Positions 27,936 to 39,720 of a stretch of 64,000 nt of DNA are shown piece after piece. Source of the stretch: Latrodectus hesperus (lineage: Eukaryota; Arthropoda; Arachnida; Araneae; Theridiidae); NCBI GenBank assembly GCA_037975125.1, contig CM075854.1, forward strand, positions 61,353,926-61,417,925, in the 5' to 3' direction. How positions within the stretch are numbered: position 1 is the stretch's first letter; the number at the start of each line of letters is the position of its first letter. Made by a program: the position numbers and the translations under genes. The notes under the pieces were generated by a model, which did not search any database, was not told where the DNA came from, and worked only from the letters and a program-made list of their open reading frames with translations.

Positions 27936-29330
27936 CACTTCAATGAAGTGAAGGTACTGAATTAAAACTGATATTTAATACAAGAAAGTTTCATCAGTTG
28001 ATGATTGAACTTTAGTAGAACAATTAGCCATTTATTCTTCAAGACAAATAATAAGCGAAATAGTGCAATTCTGAAGCATCAAATATTATCTACTTTGAAC
28101 CACTAAAAATTAACTATTGACATACAATTAAAGTAAGCAAGTTTTCAAAAAAAGTAACTCAAAAAGGCATAAAAAATTTAAAAATCGTTGCTGACCAAAA
28201 AATCTAAAGGGAAATTTTTAAATGATGCTAAAAATGTGAAATGAAATACAGGAATAATATTTTAACGAATGATGAACATTTGAATCAAAATAAAAATCTC
28301 ATATATATTAGACAAAATTATATATATTTTGCAATTTTTTACATTATCCAATTTTAAGTATAAAAACATCATAAATTTTGGCTCAATGGATGTAATCCTT
28401 ATGAACTTATTTTTTTATTTGTTCTTATCCAATATTTTTTTCCAATGTATAAGTCAAACTATTTCGAATTACTACATAATACACTCATAGACCAAATTTG
28501 AATGTAAAATGTATCAGAAGAAATAAGTTCCTTTAAATCTCTATTTAACACTTTATTGACTTTCGCAAACTTTAAATTTATAAATTCGTTGTCACTATCC
28601 ACTGGCAACTATAATTTATAGAAATACAATTAGTTATTGCTCGTGATTAATCCATTTTGGAATTAAATTAAATAATTCACTTCCTGAAATCCCTCCAGCG
28701 CTCTTCCTAGCACCAGATCTAATTTACGGAGTACCTGCCAGAAAGGTTATACCTTTAAGCGTTAATTTCACAGAATGTGAAAATTCAAAGCAAATTCTAC
28801 TTTGCGTTTATATGGAATTATTACTGAAATACATTGAAGTATATAAATAGTTAATTTTTAATCTGAACAAACTGTCAGGGGTTGATAAATTTTAACCAAT
28901 ATAGGTTAATTAATGTCTTTTAAAGTCTTTTCTGTTATAAGTTGAAACTACAAAATAATTTCTTAAATTTGAATAATTTTCAAAGTCTTTTCTAATATAA
29001 ATGGATTCAGTTTTAAGACAACTCAATTTATGTGTTCTGAAGTTAAAACATATGTAAATATTGTTACAATATAAAATACACACGAACCAAAATGAAAGAA
29101 CAAGAGGTTTATCAGAGCTGTCTTTCGAAACAATAAACTGAATTGAAGAAATTGAGAAATCATGCAATTACTTTATTACATTAGCGAGTCCAATTCATAA
29201 TTTATAAACTAAGAATCAATTTTATGAGATGACCGGTTTTTTGTTGGCTATAAATGTTGGAATAATTTAAACATTTTTACAAAAATTAGAGTTTCGTAAG
29301 AGACATACTACTTACTGTAATACATGTTCC
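27932..29330. other. AT-rich non-coding stretch
   Basis: An 85-codon minus frame at 28910-29167 shows no motif. A small more complex patch at about 28685-28755 is unassigned. Confidence 0.55.
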
Positions 29331-29760
29331 ACTTCTTTTTTCCATTGATAAGGTTAAATAACAGGGCGCAACAACATTATGATTTATGGTACAATATTTG
29401 TGGTTGTTCATATTGGTTCCTGATGAGGGAGGATTTAGCACTGTACCTGCACCATTAAGTTAACTACACTGAGATACATGTGTTATCCAATTAAAATTAA
29501 GTTAATGATATATCCTGTCTGTTCATTTGAACAAGAAGTTAGAGAGTAATATGCAGAGATCGATATTGCTGTTTATTACCACACTCAAATTATGACTTTA
29601 CACTGGAGTGTATTGTCTTAATTGGGGTGATTAACTATCTCGTTTCGAAATCTAAACATTAACATTGCCTCTATTGAAAGCAATATAGTCTGTGAAGTCA
29701 CCAAGATTCTGACTAATGGAATGAATCCTCACTGCTGCATATGTAAAAACTATTGAATAA
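29331..29760. other. Composition island, unassigned
   Basis: About 430 bp of balanced sequence without a long open frame on either strand. It is a candidate conserved non-coding element; no repeat features were seen. Confidence 0.3.
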
Positions 29761-30990
29761 GATTTGCTTGAAATATAAGTTTAGTTTTTGTCTAGTTAAT
29801 GGCAACAGTGCTTGCCCTAAATGTGTATATTAATCAATGACTTTCAAATGTTTGTCAGAGTATTTTAGATTGCATGAATAATTAATTTTGAGACTTGTAT
29901 CTGGAATTTTTATAAATACAAGACTTCTATACTTAATTCTAACTTTTGGAGTTATGATATTTCTCATAGAATATGTTATGTTGGATATACAATAGATTTA
30001 GTTAAAAAAATAATTTTTGTTGTGTTCTGATATGTTTAACAATTGTGAATTTGCGATCTAAATTGAATCTTAAACTCTATCATAAAAAGAGTTGACATAT
30101 TTCATAAAAAAAGCAGTTAATAGTGATGTATATTAATTACATACACACATTAGTTATATATTATTTGCAAGCTTTCGTTATGAAGACATCTTTTTATTTG
30201 TGGTAATTGAAATTATTCTATATGCTGCAAATGCAATTTTTACTCAAACTTTTGAGGTTTAAGCTCTTCTGTTCCTTCGCACCCAAATACCGATTGTTAT
30301 AACACGTTATAGTTCAATACATTTTCAGGAAAATGGATTTTTAGATACGAATTGATTCCAAATACACTGAAGTATAATGTAAAATACATCAAATTATGTG
30401 TCTCTCAGACAATGTGTGTGTGTGATAAGTTCTTTTTAATTAATCTAGAGCTGTTATATTAATATCAAGTAAGCTTTTTCTACTTAATATTCTGAAACAT
30501 TTATGAGTTAAAAAATGTGTGGAGCTAATGAAATAATTTATAAAATATTCTAAAATTTTGAGATATAATTTGTTAGAAAATTCTATACTTTTCATTTGAA
30601 AATATTTTTTCCTAAAGAAAGCGAATTGCATATTTTTTATCATCTCTATATAATATAATATCACTCTTAAACTTTAGAAAAGAACTAAAATAAGCTTTGA
30701 GAGGCTTGTATACTTGTTATCATTGAAATGTTGAAAACTTGATGCTGGAAGTTAATTAAAGGAACAAATTATTATTTAATAACACCTTTAATAATATTCT
30801 ATCTTCATACACTTGTATTAAAATATAAGAGTTCAAATTTTCATTTATTGCATAGCAAATGGTGTCAGATTAAATATGACACAGTTCTTATTTAAGACCA
30901 GTTAAATCAAACATTTTTTTTCTTTGTAAGAAATATGAATCAAAATTTATAAGCAGTTTAAATGATTTTGTTCATTAAATTTAGAGGCAA
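29761..30990. other. AT-rich non-coding stretch
   Basis: No supportable feature. The 74-codon minus frame at 30440-30664 has no motif. Confidence 0.6.
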
Positions 30991-31191
30991 CAGCATGAGG
31001 CTGATGGTTGGTTTGTCGCTCAATGTTCATTTTTTGCACACGAGGGCTTATTAGACTGGGGCCTATGGTTTAAATTAGATTCCGAACCACTACAAGCATC
31101 TATGCCCAAGGTGGGATTCAAATTCACGAACTGTTGAAACGAAGGCAAGGACGCTAACCATTTGGCTGCCAGCTCGGCAGCATGAGGCTGA
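30991..31191 (-). mobile_element. tRNA-derived SINE (family B), copy 1, with 14-bp target-site duplication
   Basis: The insertion is bracketed by the exact repeat cagcatgaggctga at 30991-31004 and 31178-31191. The element (31005-31177) is on the minus strand. Its tRNA-like head contains an A-box region (plus 31151-31170) and a B-box-like gaatttgaatccc (plus 31113-31125, as reverse complement). The body runs to a 3' end rich in aaccaacc-type sequence. It aligns with the copy at 31942-32116 over its full length, with scattered substitutions. SINEs carry no protein; they are transcribed by RNA polymerase III and moved by a partner LINE. Confidence 0.9.
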
Positions 31192-31597
31192 ATATGAATT
31201 GCAATGTTGTATTTAGTGCTAATAATAAGTTGATCATATGTATGTGTGTGATTAAAATATATGCTATTATTTGAAATGCATTTCGTAGTCGCAGTAAATA
31301 GGAAAGGAAAAATGTTGAACTAATTATAATTTTTTTTAATTATGAAGAAAGGAAAATCATTTTTTTAACTTGTATCATGTTATAATACTTAGGAAGCTGC
31401 ATCATAAGGTATATGAAGTTGAAATAAAAAGAAAAATTATTTTTCCCAGAGAATTTGAGAAACTGAGTTCTTAAAAACTATGTGTATAAGCGAAATAATA
31501 AATTATGAGTTTGCTTCACTAAAATTGTAAAAAATTTATCAAACACTTTAGAATTAGTACAACAAATGTTTTTGGAAACACCAAATTGATTTATGTT
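31192..31597. other. AT-rich spacer between SINE copies
   Basis: No supportable feature. Confidence 0.6.
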
Positions 31598-31711
31598 ATC
31601 AATTATTATTTAATTATTATTTATTATTAATTTTTATTAAATTAAATTAATTAATTAAATTAATTAAAAAATAATTAGTATAAATTATTATTTAATTATT
31701 AATAAAAATAA
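31598..31711. repeat. Low-complexity AT palindromic tract
   Basis: About 115 bp made almost only of tta, att and aat words. The central attaattaattaaattaat is strongly self-complementary and could fold as a cruciform. No unit period is stable. Confidence 0.7.
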
Positions 31712-31941
31712 TCAAGAAATATATGTAAATCGTACAACAATATTAAATCATGGACATGATAAAATTCAAGCATTATCTATATATTTGTGAGCACTTGATA
31801 TTCAGCAATATACACTATAGCCCTTGTTTATAAAACTTGAAAATTTGAGGCCAATTTTTTTTTAAGAATCTGTCTCAGTAAATAAAGTTTTATATTGTGA
31901 ACATGTTAGATAAAAAAAAATATACTGAATCAAAACTTTGA

Positions 31942-32116
31942 TGGTTTGGTTTGTTTGTCACTCAACCGTCTTTTTTTGCACACGAGGGCTAATTAGACCG
32001 GGACCGTCTAAAGTGGATTCCGAACTACTACAAACATCCATGCCCAAGGTGTGATTCGAACCCATGAACTGTTGAACCGAAGGCAAGAGCGCGAACCATT
32101 CGGCTGCCAGCTCGGC
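31942..32116 (-). mobile_element. tRNA-derived SINE (family B), copy 2
   Basis: Same family and orientation as 31005-31177. It is better preserved at the promoter: the B-box is GGTTCGAATCAC on the minus strand (plus 32051-32062), and the A-box region is at plus 32089-32108. The body shares gcacacgagggct, attccgaac and atgcccaaggt-type blocks with copy 1. An imperfect flanking match (aaaactttga at the low side, aaaatttttga at the high side) could be an eroded target-site duplication, but it is A/T-rich and weak. Confidence 0.9.
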
Positions 32117-33460
32117 GAAAAAATTTTTGAAGTACAGAAAAGATAAGAAAATAATAAAATTAAAAAAAGATGATCACCAAATAAGAATAAAGTTAAAATA
32201 AAATAAAGAAAACTTATTTTCAAATTGAAAAATAAATGAAATGAAATCACGTATTTCCGACCCTAATCCCGAGAGCAGAATTAATTCGATAAAAATCGAA
32301 AACAGCGCTTAAGGGAAAAATTCAAAACGAAATATTGAACGGAGAGATTTGAACTTGACTTCACGATTCGAACTTCCAATTTATGTCTGGCAAAAAGGTT
32401 TTTAAAATTACATAAATTAATGACGTTTTCATAAAATTTCAAACACATTAAGAATATAAAATTTAGCGTGATAATTGTTTTTAGAAAACAGATTTCTCGA
32501 ATTTATGAAACTTTAAACTATTGTTGTAAAATGTATATAAAAATGTACAACAATATAAAAACATGGGCATGATAAAATTAAATCTTAAATAAAATGTATT
32601 ATGTAACTCTTTGTATAATGCTTGTTTATACTTGTTTTTAAATACATATATATATACTTGTTTCTAAATACTTGTAGCAATCCTTATTTTTTGTATTTAT
32701 TTGTAATAATGTTTATATAAATCTGGATCAAAACTTGCATAAATATTTTGATGGGGAATATAGGTCCATCACAGCTGTTTTTGATGAAAATATGTACAAA
32801 ATGCTTTTCTTCATACTATAGCATTCTATAAATCGTCTCATTATATAATTCACCGACAAACTATTTTTATTTCGAACTTCTGGAATAAATTTTGTTTTTC
32901 ATTGAAAATATTTTTAGATAAAAATTCAGAGTGACGATTCGTATTATTTCAGTACTTCACTTTCAGTTATTTTAAACATGTATTTGCTTAAAATGATGGT
33001 TTGTATTTTTAAGAACAGTGGTCAAAAGTCTTAGCTTCTGTATGTGGGTATTATTAAATTCATTCTCAATAATTTAATTGTATGCCAAACAGATATTAAG
33101 TTTTGAATCTGAATATCAATTTGTGATATCTTACTTGATAAATAAAAGTATGGATACACACAATGATCTGAATACATTATGAATATGTATATTAATACAT
33201 AAATAAATTTTATTGTCTTTGCTCAGAAAATTCCTTTTGTTATCAAATTTAAAATGCTATTTTATATAAATAATACCTTAATATTTTTAAACAAGCCTGA
33301 ACATGAATGATATCTTTGAAACTACGAAATTCGTCAGTGTTGAATTTAGATCTTTTTTATCACTTTAATATTTTAATTTGTGTCACAATAGTTTAAAATT
33401 ATTTCTCATGCTCTGCCATTTCCACCATTTAAAATAATTATAAGGGAAAGGGAAATTAAT
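32117..33460. other. AT-rich non-coding stretch
   Basis: No gene was seen. The minus frame at 32008-32250 overlaps the SINE and is not coding. Confidence 0.6.
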
Positions 33461-33471
33461 TATATATATAA

Positions 33472-33729
33472 TGTTTTTGTTGTTGCTTATTCTCAATAGA
33501 TCTGACATGAGTCAGATCAACTCCAGAAGGTTGTTGACCGCCAGAAAATCGATGACAGTAAGGGGGTCTAATGTTATGTCCGTTCTGGTTTGTCCGACGC
33601 AATTCAGTATGTGCTCTGGTAAGGCTGAATGGTCACAGAGTTTTCTACAAGTGGGGTACATCTTTGTGCCTCGTTCGAATGATAGACAATTTAGGTGGGC
33701 ACTTGAGAGTCTGCCAATGCAGTCTAGGA
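33472..33729 (-). mobile_element. LINE (non-LTR retrotransposon) 3' end, 5'-truncated
   Basis: The minus-strand frame from about 33729 down to 33512 is open for about 70 codons and resembles the C-terminal end of an arthropod LINE ORF2 polyprotein. It has a Cys/His cluster (C-x3-C-x7-H-x3-C within TCRKLCDHSALPEHILNC), followed by DITLDPLTVIDFL and a stop at about 33512. A short 3' UTR then ends in CAACAACAAAAA (plus 33472-33484). The cluster lies where many LINEs keep a C-terminal zinc knuckle. The 11-mer tatatatataa occurs directly at both borders (33461-33471 and 33730-33740), consistent with a target-site duplication but low in complexity. Everything upstream, including reverse transcriptase and endonuclease, is missing, as in typical 5' truncation. 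Confidence 0.8.
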
Positions 33730-33740
33730 TATATATATAA

Positions 33741-36739
33741 ATATAAATTACCAATTTGGCATTCTGACAAAAGTTAAAAAAAACTTATTTTGAAGATTTG
33801 TTCGGTTTTTTTCTCTAGAAAGCTACCTAGCAGGTAGCCAAATGTCAGTTCAACACTTCTTGAGCTTGATTCACTCCTTGGACTTAGATGTTATTTCTTC
33901 AAACTAAAGTTCTGGTCTAATTAACAACCGTTTGCAAAAAGGGATCACTGTTAACGAAAAACAAACAATTATTATTTTGTTTTATTCTTATTTATGCGAA
34001 GATTTCTGATGAACATTTTTACAAGCCATATTTGTAAAATATATTTGAGAAGTTGTAATAACGAAGTTTTTAGATATTCAGCAGTTCTTTTTTTACTAAA
34101 CTGATGCCATATGAAATATTTGTTATCATTATTCTCTCTTTGAGAATGTTTTGTTCGCTACTTATCCTTAACTGAATTGTTTCGCAGTAATATTAGATGA
34201 TGTATTTGATTTAATTTTCATCATTTAAAATCCATGAAATTGATAATAAAAAACAAATTTATTTACCAAATGTATTAGTAAAAATGTATTATTTAGTTTT
34301 TTCTTAAATATTTTGCTTGTATTAAATTTACCTAATATTTTATGTCCACAGTCTTTGACAACTTTACATCTAAAATATAATTTTATATTGAACACTAAAA
34401 TCAAAATATTTATTTAAAACTTTACCCTTTAAACAATTATTTTTTTTTACATTACTCAATTCTCTTTCACAAGTATAGCATTTTTAATATAAGTTGTTGC
34501 AGGAAAATTACAAAAATTTGTTAAAAGAGTCGAAACAATAGAATGCATAACAGTATGACAGTGACTTTACAACCTTTGTAACTTTACAATTTGCATGAAA
34601 ATTTACCTTTTTAGACCAAACAATACTTTTAACTTTTGAAATTTTCAGCATAAAGTATAAAAAATGTAAATAAAAAATAAAATAGTTGAGATTTTTAAAT
34701 ACTGTCTGAATAATTCTGTTTGACGCAAAACCGAACATCTTCTACTCAGAAATATACATTGATAGAAAATTTTCTAATGCATCTAACAATGAATAATGTT
34801 TCGAAATTACTATTAACAGAAATTTTAAAACCAGAATAAATATGTAATATTAAATTAAGACAAGGTCAAATTGTACTCATAAAAATATAAAAACAATATT
34901 TGCCTGACGAATTGAACTAGTTAACATAACTTTATTTCTAAAAAAAAGAATATTAGGCATTTCAAAACAGAAATTATTTTGTGATAAGCGTGTTATTTTT
35001 ATTTGAAAGACTTAAAAATAAAAATGCTGATCTTTGAAGAGCTACTATTATATTCATTTCAAAGCAACTATTATATCGATATTAAAATAAAGAGTTAAAT
35101 ATAAAATAGTTAAATTATTGTCATTGCAAGTTTTTATAATTTATCAAATGTGATATCTTAAAGAAAATCATGGTTTATTTAACACACAAATATTCTTTTT
35201 AAAACTAATTTAAAATTCTGATATCTCATCACTATTTATTTTCTAATATTTTGTAATGATGCATTTCTTTATAACACTTTAAACAGTATTAAAGATAGTT
35301 CACTTGTTTAAGTAAATTATATGCATGTGAGACGTTATTTTGAGTTAAAATGTAATATATTTGTTCATATTTATATTTGTGTTATAATATATTTGTAATT
35401 TATTTTTTAGAGTTAAAATGTAGTTTGAGTTAAAGTAAATATTAAATGTTGTTGGAAAATTACGCGTGGAGTTCCAGTAGTTACATAGCTACATAAAAAT
35501 ATATAGTTTGTTATACAATAGCGGAATGGTAAGGAAAAATTTGTTATTTATGAAGATATTCCAAGAGCGCAAAATTATGAGTTTATATCAAAATTATAAA
35601 TTAAAGTTAATCTAGAAATTAAAAAAAAGATTTGTTATGTATTTTGTTTAAATCTATTCTAATAATGTCTTAAAATACAATTTAAAGTGGTCTGCAAGCC
35701 ATGTCGCATATATGTCTAGATATAATCAGCTAACTATTCAGCCTGATCTAAGACCGTTCTGAAAACGAAAGTCAATTACATGAATTTCAAATCCTTTTCC
35801 GATGAGAAATTTAATCCTTTTTCAAAATTATAATAAATATACTAAAAGAAAATTATTCACACAGTATATTATTTTGAAAATCGAAGTTAGAAATATTGAT
35901 TATTTTTCAAAATGAGAAGCAAAACTTTTAAAATTTAAACATGTGTTAACATACGATTGATTATAAATGTATTAATCATTTGAGATTAATATAATGTTAT
36001 TTTCTATACTTAATTTAAATCTATATTTTGTAATAAGTGGTAATGTTTTCCTTTAATAGAATTTTTAGCTTAGTGAATACCACAATTCCAATAAAATAAC
36101 AGTTTAACCAGACTTTGATGAAATAATTTGAGTTGTGTGTGTGTGATAAGACATTTAACTGAAATCATACAGTAAATTATTTTTCCATTTCAGAACTGAA
36201 TTATGTGTTATAAAATTGTATTTTGTAACTGTTAAATGACGAATTTTTTATTGGTTACTTAACTGCTCATTTACTATTTTTTATTTAAACTTTCACAATG
36301 AAGTAAGTCAAATTTTTGGATACAGTATTTAAACTTTTCACTATTAAGAAATAGTTAACTTATAATTAGTATCGTAGTAAATATAAAGAAAAGAGGAAAA
36401 TAATAAACGTTGCTAATAATAAAACAATAAATTAAGTTGTTTGTTTCATTTTTTGTATTATTAAACTTCATAAGGCTCTAAATCGCAAATCAATTTATAT
36501 AATACTAGCGTGAGAACGAAGGAAATTAAACTAACAGTAAAAAAATGAGTTCAATATTAGTATCAACGTTAGAAGTGAAATGTATATTTAAGCGTCTTTT
36601 ATTATATTAAGCGTGTATATTTAAGCGTCCTTAGTTAAACATAGTATGATACTCATATAATATATGTGCACAGCCTAACAGAGGCTTTGATATTTGAAAG
36701 CAAGATCCAAGCAGAAGATCCGCTCAATACTTTATCTAG
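33741..36739. other. AT-rich non-coding stretch
   Basis: No gene was seen. It includes a small hairpin gctacct-agc-aggtagc at 33823-33839 and a 76-codon minus frame (34508-34738) without motif. Confidence 0.55.
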
Positions 36740-36898
36740 TGTAATGAGATTCCATTTCCCTTGAAAGACAATTCGACTACGTCTTTCTTTACGTGGAAGA
36801 GCTGTTTTTAGTAAACACGACTAATTTTCGGTGAAGTCTGGATTTGAAATCAATACCTTCCAATAGTGAAAATGATGCCTAAACCAAACAGGACACTG
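36740..36898 (-). mobile_element. tRNA-derived SINE (family A), second diverged copy
   Basis: This aligns by eye with 8770-8946 in the same orientation. Matching blocks are a head reading gtttaggcatcattttcactattggaag-like sequence on the minus strand, a B-box-like gatttcaaatcc (plus 36840-36851), and a body with a cgact/cacgact region. Promoter boxes are degraded, so it should be transcriptionally dead. No target-site duplication was found. Confidence 0.6.
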
Positions 36899-37231
36899 AA
36901 GCCACGATTCTTAACGTTGTCTTAAATTTAAAAAAAAATGGGTTATGTAATTCACTTTCATATCGTAAATAAATAATTGCCACTGAAGGCTTTATTTAAA
37001 CAAGCATGCAATTATTTATATTTGTTCCAGAGGGAAAAATAACAATTTATGGTTTGTGTAGGAGATAAGAAATATTTTTTCATTCTAAAAACATCAGATC
37101 ACTACTGAAATCTCAAAAGAACACTCCTTAATTACTTTAAGAGTGTGATAATCATACCTCATATATTGTGCCTCATATAATTGTTCAACTGACTAAATAG
37201 TTTTAAAAAAATCAAGTTCGTTTCATGAAAA
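36899..37231. other. AT-rich flank upstream of the candidate exon
   Basis: No TATA box, upstream exon or repeat could be fixed here. Confidence 0.5.
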
Positions 37232-37256
37232 ATGAAACTTCTGTTGCTTTCTCTAG

Positions 37257-37373
37257 TTTTGTTTGAAAGAAATAATATTTTTTATTGTTTTGATGTCCTC
37301 TGTCTTTCATTCGGTGGCTCTTTCTCAGTGTTCATATCAATGTGCAGCTGGGACTCGCAGAAACTACGGAAAA
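37257..37373 (+). CDS. Candidate internal coding exon for a secreted or membrane-anchored peptide (partial)
   Basis: A strong 3' splice site (cttctgttgctttctctag, ending at 37256) is followed by 117 bases, exactly 39 open codons. Then comes a fair donor (aaaa/gtgcgt, GT at 37374). In this frame the exon reads a hydrophobic core IIFFIVLM, then SSVFHSVALS, then a mature-looking QCSYQCAAGTRRNYGK. That is the layout of a signal peptide followed by the start of a Cys-rich secreted domain. An in-frame TAG sits just before the exon, so the start codon would come from an upstream exon, or the internal ATG at 37293 is used. The C-x-Y-x-C-x2-G spacing loosely recalls the first cysteines of group XII phospholipase A2-like proteins, but this is too short to name. 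A competing plus frame from ATG 37232 (MKLLLLSLVLF...) also begins with a hydrophobic run and extends to 37513. Chance cannot be excluded. Confidence 0.3.
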
Positions 37374-37840
37374 GTGCGTTTTTATTTTTATTCAAAACTT
37401 ACTCATGCATTCCTCTTCAGTGTATTTATCACTGGAAGAATTTTTTTACGAAGTTTTCAGAATGTGACGGAATAAAAAAAGGCAATCTCCTATGGGCAAA
37501 CAGTTACCTTTGATGGAGTTTTTTTTACTGTACACAGAAAAAGATACTCTCTTTTCTTTTTTCAATGTTTGCGTGGTTTGCATTTCTTTTTTGAAAATAA
37601 GAAATTGAATCTAATTTCTTTGAAGACTCAGAGAAAAAAGTGAGTCGCATGTATTCATGTAAAGTTTTCCGTTCGAACGGACTCTTACTGCTAAAAGGTA
37701 AAAAAAAAAATACTGACATAAGAGCCATACTTATTCCTGCTTTACTCTCGTAATATTTGAAGCAATAAAATGGATACACTGGAGGAACTTTTTCAACAAA
37801 ATGTATCATTAATATCACAAAATTAAAAAAAAACACTTTT
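37374..37840. other. Sequence downstream of the candidate exon
   Basis: The plus frames continue to 37475 and 37513, and a 103-codon minus frame covers 37525-37836. None has a motif. The composition falls back toward AT-rich by about 37850. Confidence 0.3.
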
Positions 37841-39580
37841 AGTTTCTATTAAATCCCATTCTCATCTATGTGTTAAAAGCTTCTAAAATATTTTTGCCTT
37901 TTTTTAAATACACTGTTCTTTTGCGTGGTTATTTTAACTCGTATCTTGGTTATCATTTAATTTATTTTACTTATACATTAACCTTTTTAAGCAACTCGTT
38001 TTGCTTCAAAGATGTTTTTAGTTGAATTGTTTCTTTTTTAAGTTGAAAAATAAGCCAATATATCCAAATGTAACAAAAGAAATAAAGCCCTTCCTTTTAA
38101 AAAGTTAATAACCAAGAATATTTTTAGCAACATAATATTTTTTTTCGAACTCAGTGATATTTCATTCATTAAACTTTATTATTGTAATTAATTAACTTAT
38201 GTTTGTTAATAACATAATAGAAAAGAAGTTTATTATTTGTTATTGTAATCACTGTAAATTGTGTTATATGCTTAAAATATTTGATATATAACTTCCATTG
38301 AATTTAATTTATTCTAAATTATCCAAGTTAAATTAAATACTTCATATTTATTCTATACGTTAGATGAAAATTTTCATTGCAGAGCAATAAATTAGCATAA
38401 CGAGGTAACTATCTTATCCTTAATTATTAATCAACTTCAACTACAGTTCAATCAATCAAATTTTTTACGATGCTTTATCAATTCGTTTGAATAAATACAG
38501 AACAGTGGTAAAATATAAATTAAAAATATTTTCTCTTTTTTTTTAATTGATATTTTATTTGAATGAGAAGACACAGAAAATTTCATATGAAGTTTATCAA
38601 GTTATTTTACTGAAGATTATACGATTTAAATAATTTTGATTCTTATCATAAGAATTGAATATCGAAGTGCGTAAAGATATATTATTAAAGTAATTCTTAG
38701 TAATTTCTTTCATTTTCATGAATTTTTTGTATATTTCCTCTAAGTTTACAAAAGTGCACATCATATCTTATTAATGTTTTAAACAAAATTAAATGTCAAC
38801 AAACAATTGGCAGTAGTAGGCGGTAGAAAATTATTGCAAAACTGTACATTCCCCAGGCGCAAAGCGAAGACTTTACTAAGAATTGAGAACTGTAATGCCA
38901 ATTAGTATGATAAATCTTTATACTATGAACAATTATTTGTGATATACGTAATTCTTATAGATTTGACTAATTAGTACAATCATTTTATTCATGGAATACT
39001 TTTAGTTCATTGGATAGTAAAATTAAAGAAATATAAAATGTTTTTATGTATATTTCACTAAAAATTCAGCAAAGAAGTTGATAGAGAGTTAAAAAACAAC
39101 TCTTAATTTTTTATTTACATCTCAGTTATTACATCTAATAGATTTAATACCATTTAATCAAAATTCTATTAATAAATAACATTATACTTTTTCCTAGAAT
39201 GGATCGTTCAACATTCAATGTCTTAATAATAGGAATGGCAATTTAAATTATATTCACCAAAATATTTTTGCTCTTACAATAATATTTCGACAATGATTTG
39301 TAAAATAATTATATACAACGTGGTTATATATTTCATTTAAAATGCAGTTCTCATTAGTTTATTTATTTTATACTGTAATGTATACTACTGTTCTTTTGTA
39401 AGTATTTCAGTAATAAATGTTTTCTTGGATCGATGCCAAAAATGTAAGAAAATTATGGCTTTCTACAAAATAGGAATTAAATCAATCAACCTCAACTATT
39501 TTGAGGAAAAAATGGTCTTATTTACTTAAACCTTACTTTAGGATATTTTTGATAAGGAAGAAATTTTTAGTTTTCTTTAA
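37841..39580. other. AT-rich non-coding stretch
   Basis: No supportable gene or repeat. One small patch at about 38810-38880 is less AT-rich and unassigned. Confidence 0.6.
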
Positions 39581-39720
39581 AACATTTTCCAGAAATTTCC
39601 TCAGGACATCTGAGCTAGTCTCTAAAGATGTGGGAGGAGCGATCTTGGAATGCTCTTTATATTCACTTTCGAGGAAGTTTTAATCATTTGCATTCCATGA
39701 AGGGAGGTTATTGCGTTCTG
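39581..39720. other. Small composition island, unassigned
   Basis: About 140 bp of balanced sequence within a 60-codon plus frame (39501-39683) that shows no motif. Confidence 0.25.

Noticed and set aside
30411..30424. Short (TG)n runs near 30414 and 36135
   Set aside because: They are too short to be meaningful microsatellites and are not linked to another feature.
32008..32250. 80-codon minus frame
   Set aside because: Its C-terminal end runs into the SINE at 31942-32116 and the rest is composition-driven.
33471..33740. The two plus-strand frames over the LINE fragment
   Set aside because: They are antisense shadows; the recognisable protein end is on the minus strand.
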